Source: Apoderus coryli
Lineage: Eukaryota > Arthropoda > Insecta > Coleoptera > Attelabidae
Reading direction: 5' to 3'
Assembly: GCA_911728435.2 (NCBI GenBank)
Contig: OU452203.1
Coordinates: forward strand, 16,017,651-16,081,650
DNA length: 64,000 nucleotides
The first letter of the stretch is position 1. Each line of letters opens with the position of its first letter. The translations under genes and the position numbers were made by a program. The notes beneath the pieces were generated by a model. That model did not search any database, had not been told where the DNA came from, and was given only the letters and a program-made list of their open reading frames with translations. Below, in pieces: positions 26,301 through 35,300 of this stretch.

Positions 26301-29300
26301 CAAGTAATGATGTCATCCACATAGCGCTTAAAGAACGGTAAAGGAAAATCCAGTTGCCGAACACATTTTTCTTGTAAGTCTGACATCACTATATCAGAAC
26401 ATACGGGCGAGAGACAGTTTCCCATACCAAGTCCAAATATTTGCTCGTAAAATTCATCTTTATATTTAAAATAACTATGATCAAAACAAAACTCCAACAA
26501 ACTTAAAAAGTCCTCCCGAGGTACACCACATTCATTTTCAATTTTATGCCAACGTTGTTTAACCATTTCTAAAACTAAATCTGTAGGTATGTTGGTAAAT
26601 AACGATACAACGTCAAGTGAAATTAGAACGTACTTAGAAGGAATTGTGATGCTTTGCAAACACTCGACCATCTCAAAAGAATTCTCAACATAATACTCAT
26701 TCTTCTCAAAGGCAAAATTCAAAAGTCGTGATATATATTTAGTGGTGTTATAGATCGGGGATCCCACAAAACTCACAATCGGTCTTAAAGGTGTATTGTT
26801 TTTATGGATTTTTGGTAAAAAATAAATTCTGGGAAATATCCCGTTTTCACATCTTAAATAATTATAAGTTTCTTTGGATATGAAGTTTTTTTGTAACAAA
26901 TTTTTTACGAGTTTATTATTCTTGTTCTGAACTTTTGTGGTAGGGTCAAAATTAATTTTTTTATACGTGGATGTATCACTTAATATTTCGTATGCTTTCC
27001 TTGAATATTCGGCCTGTGTTATGGCAACAGTAGTATTTCCCTTATCAGCATGAGTTATTAAAACGTCACTATTATTTTTAAGAAACAAGTGAGTGTTTTT
27101 TGATGCACGAAGAATAGCTTTCTCATTATTATTTAATATAGTTGGTTTGTTGATGTAATTAGTAATAATATTTGTACATATATTTCTCTTTTCAATCTGT
27201 ATATCTGGATCAAAGGTAGATATAACATTCTCAATGTCTATTATTGTTTGTTCCAATGGAAAATTTGACCTAGTGTAAGGTAAGTTGAATTTGCTCCCCA
27301 GGCTCAAAAGATATTCAACATCTGATGGAATATTGTGATTAGTAAGATTAACAAACCATTTGTTGTTATGTAATTTGAGATCGGCAAAAGTATGATCAAC
27401 TGAGTTTTGTGAATGTAATAATTTTTCAATTTTTTTCTCCTGTCCACTTCGAACATTCCTACAAATTTGGGAGTATAAATTAGATCTTGAGCTTTCGAAA
27501 TTTCTAAAGATTTGAAAATCTACAACGTTTTTTAAAAATTCTTTCACTTTCGCTATTTTATCCCTTAAATTTCTTTCTTTCCAGTGATAATAACTGATTT
27601 CAATACTTAAAATTCTTTTTTGAAATTGTGTTAAAGTATTATGTATCTTGTTCTTATATGGAGAACTATCAACCAACAAATATTCAATACATTTGAAAGT
27701 GTTTTTAATATGTTTTGGTAATACCTGTTGCTGTCTACATTTCATGAGAAACTTTTTATGATTTGATACCCTTGCCAATTTTTTGGTATAATTAGTCCAA
27801 TCCTTCATTTTGATTCTAATGTCGTGGCCATACGTGATTGCGATGTCTTCATAAAAACCCATGATCGATTGTTCTAAACTAGTTATATACGAAGGTCGTA
27901 ATTTAACATATTGAAATTTACAATTGGATAAAGTTTAATGACGGGCAGAGAACAATCGATCATGGGTTTTTATGAAGACATCGCAATCACGTATGGCCAC
28001 GACATTAGAATCAAAATGAAGGATTGGACTAATTATACCAAAAAATTGGCAAGGGTATCAAATCATAAAAAGTTTCTCATGAAATGTAGACAGCAACAGG
28101 TATTACCAAAACATATTAAAAACACTTTCAAATGTATTGAATATTTGTTGGTTGATAGTTCTCCATATAAGAACAAGATACATAATACTTTAACACAATT
28201 TCAAAAAAGAATTTTAAGTATTGAAATCAGTTATTATCACTGGAAAGAAAGAAATTTAAGGGATAAAATAGCGAAAGTGAAAGAATTTTTAAAAAACGTT
28301 GTAGATTTTCAAATCTTTAGAAATTTCGAAAGCTCAAGATCTAATTTATACTCCCAAATTTGTAGGAATGTTCGAAGTGGACAGGAGAAAAAAATTGAAA
28401 AATTATTACATTCACAAAACTCAGTTGATCATACTTTTGCCGATCTCAAATTACATAACAACAAATGGTTTGTTAATCTTACTAATCACAATATTCCATC
28501 AGATGTTGAATATCTTTTGAGCCTGGGGAGCAAATTCAACTTACCTTACACTAGGTCAAATTTTCCATTGGAACAAACAATAATAGACATTGAGAATGTT
28601 ATATCTACCTTTGATCCAGATATACAGATTGAAAAGAGAAATATATGTACAAATATTATTACGAATTACATCAACAAACCAACTATATTAAATAATAATG
28701 AGAAAGCTATTCTTCGTGCATCAAAAAACACTCACTTGTTTCTTAAAAATAATAGTGACGTTTTAATAACTCATGCTGATAAGGGAAATACTACTGTTGC
28801 CATAACACAGGCCGAATATTCAAGGAAAGCATACGAAATATTAAGTGATACATCCACGTATAAAAAAATTAATTTTGACCCTACCACAAAAGTTCAGAAC
28901 AAGAATAATAAACTCGTAAAAAATTTGTTACAAAAAAACTTCATATCCAAAGAAACTTATAATTATTTAAGATGTGAAAACGGGATATTTCCCAGAATTT
29001 ATTTTTTACCAAAAATCCATAAAAACAATACACCTTTAAGACCGATTGTGAGTTTTGTGGGATCCCCGATCTATAACACCACTAAATATATATCACGACT
29101 TTTGAATTTTGCCTTTGAGAAGAATGAGTATTATGTTGAGAATTCTTTTGAGATGGTCGAGTGTTTGCAAAGCATCACAATTCCTTCTAAGTACGTTCTA
29201 ATTTCACTTGACGTTGTATCGTTATTTACCAACATACCTACAGATTTAGTTTTAGAAATGGTTAAACAACGTTGGCATAAAATTGAAAATGAATGTGGTG

Positions 29301-32300
29301 TACCTCGGGAGGACTTTTTAAGTTTGTTGGAGTTTTGTTTTGATCATAGTTATTTTAAATATAAAGATGAATTTTACGAGCAAATATTTGGACTTGGTAT
29401 GGGAAACTGTCTCTCGCCCGTATGTTCTGATATAGTGATGTCAGACTTACAAGAAAAATGTGTTCGGCAACTGGATTTTCCTTTACCGTTCTTTAAGCGC
29501 TATGTGGATGACATCATTACTTGTGTACCTGAAGATAAAATTCACTACATAATACAAATATTTAATACTTATCATCCAAGAATTAAATTTACGGTAGAGA
29601 AAGAAGAAAACGGTAGAATCTCGTTTTTAGACTTACTACTAATAAGAACACCTGATAATACAATTGTAACAGACTGGTATAGAAAACCCACATTTTCGGA
29701 GAGATTTTTGAACTATAATTCTCAAAATTCATTCTCACTAAAACAGAATGTGATTAAAAATTTAGTTGACCGTTCAATAAAACTTTCGTCAGCACAATTT
29801 CACAAGAAAAATCTTGAACTAGTTCAATCATTCCTAAAAAACAATAACTACCCTGCAAGTTTGATTGACAAGATAATTAAGAAAGCTCTGGATAATATTA
29901 ATCAACAAAATACTGTTAGTAATGAAAATGAAAACAAAAAGTATTGTAAGATTCCCTATATAAAGAATCTGTCTGAGAACTTAAACAGAGTATTACAATC
30001 AGAAAACCTCGTAGTCACCCAAAAAAATGAAAACACAAACTCTAAATTCTTTAGCCAATTAAAAGCCAAAATTCCCAGAGATCTCCAGTCTAACGTTGTT
30101 TATTCTATTCCATGTAATAACTGCGAATCTATTTACATAGGACAAACATCGAGATATCTAAAAACGAGATTAAAGGAACACTCTAGAGACTGTAGAACAG
30201 TGAATCTGACAAATCACCCCAATCGCACTGCGCTTGCAGAACATGCGTATGATAATTTACACACCTTCAATTTCGAAGAAACAAAAATAGTTGGTAAACA
30301 GAACATCCTAAAAAAGAGATTGTTGCAGGAAATGATTAACATCAAAAAAGAAAAAAAATCTATCAATAAAAGAAACGACATTGAGAATTTAAGCAACTCA
30401 TATTTCAATTTAATTTCGAGGATTCCTATAAAATAAAAAAGCAAAAGACATACTCCTAGAAAGTAAAAAGAAAACAGTGAAAAAAGAAAAAAATTTAAGA
30501 TACCAATGAAGTGTGCATGTATTTGTTTCATTCAATTTTGTTAAAAGTATAATTTTTAAAGCTTGGTACCAACAACTATACTTCATAATTAATGATTTCA
30601 CGTGTTGCGATTCAATTTCTATAAACAACTGATTTATAATTAATAACCTGGGATCTCCCACGTATTGAAAAATAATCTCTGTATCATGTTTTGTGTGTAT
30701 TTACTGTGTTTTGTTTGTGGAGACATAAGCACCAACAACTAGAATGTAAGTAATGCCTGTTACAAAAGAAAATCATATTGTAAAACTAAAGAGTTTTTGT
30801 TTTGTATTTTATTTTAATACCTCTGAATGTATGTTTCTACTTGTTATTCAATGTTATTAACATTGTTTTCAATAAACATTATGTCATGTTTTCAATTTTA
30901 GAGCCCTGAAGATGCCTAAATAATTGGGCGAAACGTTGGCAGTTCTGAAAGTTGGTGTTTTATTGGACCTAAATCCACTATCCCTAAACTAGTTATATAC
31001 GAAGGTCGTAATTTAACATATTGTATCTTATTCTTTTACGAAGTTTAGTAAGAACATCAAGGTAGGAAAGTTTATTAAAAGTTTGACCTCCTACCTATTT
31101 TGCTCATACAAGTTTTTGTTTACTTTCGGTAAAGTTTCAACCTTCCAGGGAAAAGATTTGTCACATGTTCACACGCTTGCCAAAGAGGTTTGGGTGGTTT
31201 TCAATGGCATTCATACATTTTGTTTAAGTATTTAAGGTTTCGTCTGTAATATTTGGCTTATGCATTTTTTGTCAATTTCTAAAGTGTCAGTAACTGCAAG
31301 AATGATTAATCGATAGTTGGATCGAATCGGGTTACTGACTCATTCAGGCGTGAATCATCTTCAACATCTAATCCATCTTAAACTACCAAAAATTCGTGTA
31401 CTTGATACAAATTTGTTATCAGAAACTTTTTTTTTTTTTAATAACATATAAGTTTCTTCCAACATTCGTAACAATTTTTCTGGCAAATCAAGGTCAGGTC
31501 AGATACAAAGGCTGCGACCAGACTATTTTGTTTATTGACATGGAAGGCGTATTTCTATAGAATCGTGAGTGTCTCTATTTTCTAGCGATATCATCTGGCT
31601 GTATCTAAATTCCTTGATGATGACATCGAGGATGACACTGGTTTCGAGTTTCTTTGACTGACTTTGTTTATATACGAACACCTGTGCAATTAATATTAAT
31701 CAGATGTTGCCATAGTTGCATCATCTATTAACTGGAATGGGCTTGTTTAACAAAACAAGACTTAAAATCCGAGAGTTTGTCTGTCAACCACTATAATTAT
31801 ATTATATAGTGGTTGACAGACAAACTCTCGGATTTTAAGTCTTGTTTTGTTAAACAAGCCCATTCCAAATATATGCGATCCCGCTTAAGGGAGTATCGGC
31901 GCGTCTATGTGTTGGTAGTTGCTTTATGGGGTCAGAGACCTCCCAGGCAGTCGATATGGGAACTGTGTTCACTCGGCGTACTACCAACAATAAAACTAGA
32001 TGTCGCCAAACACATCCTTTTACATCTATTAAATAACTGTTGAAATTTTTGCAATCGGAAATAACAGGACATAATTGTTCTAAATAAAGCTGAGTCCTTG
32101 TGTCCCATTATGGGATATCTCGGTTATTTTTAAAGATAGGCCATTTTGTTTGTGGCATCTTCTGTTTTACAAAAAGGTAGCTAAGATTCGCGAAATCCCC
32201 AAGGTTCTATCTTTACAAATAACCGAGATATCCCATAAGGATGAACTGAACCTCAAAGTTGTGTGTGAGATGGTGTGTGTGTTTTTTTAAAATTATTTTA

Positions 32301-35300
32301 AACTTAATAGCAACTGATTTTTAAATGGCTTGATTGCTACTATAATTAATATTTTGTTTGTTAATTTTGAATCTGTCAGTTTTTTAAATAATAATTGTTT
32401 TAATTGTTTACACAAAAAAAATATTTGTTTAGTTTCAATAAGAGCTGAAAAGTGGAACACTATAAACAACCTTTTAATAAGTAACATGAAACTGTATTTC
32501 CTTTTGCGACAGATAGGCCTAAAGAATTTTTATTTTTACAATTTAAAAATAGCGAAGTCAGTTTTTTTTTCAAATGATATGTAAGAGTGGGTTAGTTAAA
32601 AATATACTTTTCGTAGTAGTATTACGATTCAAATATAATAATATCATTGAAACTGTAATTAGTATAAATGATTTGGTATCATAGTGGACAAAATTACTGA
32701 CTTTACTTATACAGAAGAAATTGTTTAAATTAGCAGGCCCCCAATCTAATAACATTGCTAATTTGAAAAAATAGTCCATTCTTAAGTGGAGTTGCAATTT
32801 TAGTGTTTAAATGAAAGTCGAATCTCCACAAAATAAATTTAATAGAAACTATCGGCCATACATGTTTCGGGACTGGACCAGTCCCATCATCAGTGGCATG
32901 TCACCAATCGAACAAACACAACACTAAGACGTACAATGTTTCATTATATTTCTATTGAAGGCATTTTATGGAAAAATATTTGAATTATAAAAAAAATTTT
33001 AATTAATTTACAGTTACATATTTGGTCTAATTTTCCTTTTGTATATCATAATTTTCTTTGTTTTTTAATAAAGTTAAAAATGTTAAAACTATGTAACTAT
33101 TTTCTAAAAAAAAAATAGTTACATAGTTTTAACTTTATTAAAAAAAAAAAGAAAAGTATGATATACAAAAGGAAAATTAGACCAAATATGTAACTAACAT
33201 TGCATTCAAATTGAAGCATAGGTGGACACATATTGACGAAAACGCGATTATCTTCCAGCTTTTATGCATAGTACATGTAAAAACATGCAATCTCCGAATG
33301 AGCACACATCTCACTACAACATCAAAAATCACCCTATTTTTTTATGCAACTGTATCCTGACACAAGTAATTTTATTTCCTTGGGCAATTATAACATATTA
33401 TTCGTGCTCGTATGTTTAACGTTGTGCGTTACTAGTAAATTTAAAGGTTTATTAATAAAAAAAAAATCATTTTAAATCTAAAATCAACCAATTGCTGCTG
33501 CTGTTGCAAAAAATTGGTTAAGAATTTTGATTTGATTTGACACAAATAAAGAAATGAAGCTAACATTCGACACTTCAGAAATCTGTTTTCTGAATACAGA
33601 AAAAAAAATACATTCCATAATTGAATGAAACATTAATAAAAAATCATAGCATATTACATTTAATTTTCTTAAAACATGCCAACCTGTTCAAATTTATTGA
33701 TGCTAATGTGCGTCAATGATATTTTCCTGTGTAATATGCCAACTAATTTTAACATAATATAATATTATACACGTGATAAGCCATTTTTTGTGTTTCCTGT
33801 ATATTGAGCAATACTTATTACTAATTAAAATGATGCCTTATCATACATTGTAAAACGTGAGAGTCACGATTTTTCTTATCATAAATTAATTGTATAATTT
33901 GTAGATACACTGTGGTTCCAAAATGTTGTTTTAGTCTACACTGATGATCCGATTAACACAAACAAGTATTTGATTATTAATAATTAATTTCATAACCAGG
34001 CTACATAATAAAGCAATATTTTGGACCACAGTGTATAAGGTCATTATATTTATAGTATTATTACGGAATTAATTGTCTGGTATTTTGGTTTATTAATTTT
34101 TTGGTAGAGATAAAAATAATCTGCTTATAGGTATTATGTAGTTATTTGTTTCGAGTGTGAGGCGACCCATATCATTTATTGTGTGAATGAATTTACGTAT
34201 GGTATTAATTAAATGTATAGTTCATCACAAATAACTCTTGGCTTTGTACACTCTCTATAAATATTAGCAATGTTTGTTAGTAATATAGGGATTAACAATT
34301 TTATGTCGAGTTTTACGTCAGATTTGCTGATATAAGATTTGTTATGGTATTTTTCATTCAACTCGGCATTTAAACTGAAACTACAGTTTACAAATCGATC
34401 GCTTTATATAGAACCATGTAGTCGGCAACTTAAGAATTGCTATTATAACTAAGCTATGTTTTTTCAACAATTTCACTTCATTATTAATAATTTGCAATAG
34501 CTAATGACGAATTTGTGATATCTATACATTATCTATTCAATAATATGAGTAAAGACGTTCTATACTTCTTTGTTTCTAAATGTTTTAGGCGCCCAATTCG
34601 GAACAGTCATATCCATGCCTCTAAGTGGTCTTCTATCAGTTTCTGCATTGGGATGGCCATCGATATTCTACGTTTTCGGTGCAGTAGGCACCATTTGGTG
34701 CGTTGCGTTTTTGATCTTTGTCTATGAGGATCCAGAAAGCAATCCCAAAATCAATGTGGAGGAGAGGATCTACATTCAGAAATCTCTAGGACAGAAAGTT
34801 GGAGTTGCAGTAAGTAAAGTTATAGGAGAAGAACTCACTCAATTAATTAATGATTTATTATATGGTTTTAGATTCCACCTATTCCATGGACATCTATCAT
34901 AAAATCATTACCATTCTGGGCTATTTTGTTGGCACATATGGGTCACAATTATGGATATGAAACTTTGATGACTGAGTTGCCCACTTATATGAAACAAGTT
35001 CTCCATTTCAGTATTAAAGATGTAAGTCTCGGATGGTTTCAATGGATAATTCTTCATTAAATTATTGATTTCTATATTTTACAGAATGGTATATTATCGG
35101 CCTTACCTTATTTAGCAATGTGGTTATTCTCAATATTCATAAGTCATGTAGCGGATTGGATGCTCACCAAACCCTTATTTACTATTACAATAGTCAGGAA
35201 AATCATTAATTCAATTGGTAAGTTTTATTTCATGACAATTTGTTCTTCATTAAATGACAACACTTTAAACTTTGCAGGTCAATATGGTCCTGCCATAGCC

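Larger units (their letters stand above)
24838..27875 (-). mobile_element. Penelope-like retroelement, left copy (5'-truncated, inverted)
   Basis: This is one arm of a 3,038 bp inverted repeat. Its mirror is 27949-30986; paired coordinates always sum to 55824, so there is no insertion or deletion between the arms. It contains the RT-GIY-YIG ORF on the minus strand, a 3' region of about 550 bp, and a hammerhead motif close to its 3' end. It lacks the 35 bp that precede ATGGGT in the right copy, so it is slightly 5'-truncated. There is no upstream pseudo-LTR and no intron in the ORF. Confidence 0.9.
27914..30986 (+). mobile_element. Penelope-like retroelement, right copy (complete ORF)
   Basis: About 3.07 kb, bordered by the 40 bp direct repeat. 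From its 5' end it has 24 bases, the ORF start ATG (27938), the RT-GIY-YIG frame to 30436, about 550 bp of AT-rich 3' sequence, the hammerhead motif (30903-30940), and an outer end reading CCACTATCCCTA. From 27949 outward it mirrors the left copy base for base as far as I can check. It lies in the sense orientation of the host gene, inside intron 4. Confidence 0.9.

Noticed and set aside
33909..34034. ACACTGTGGTTCCAAAATGTTG and its loose inverse as MITE ends
   Set aside because: Pairing covers only about 16-18 bases with mismatches and no target duplication, so it is not called as an element.
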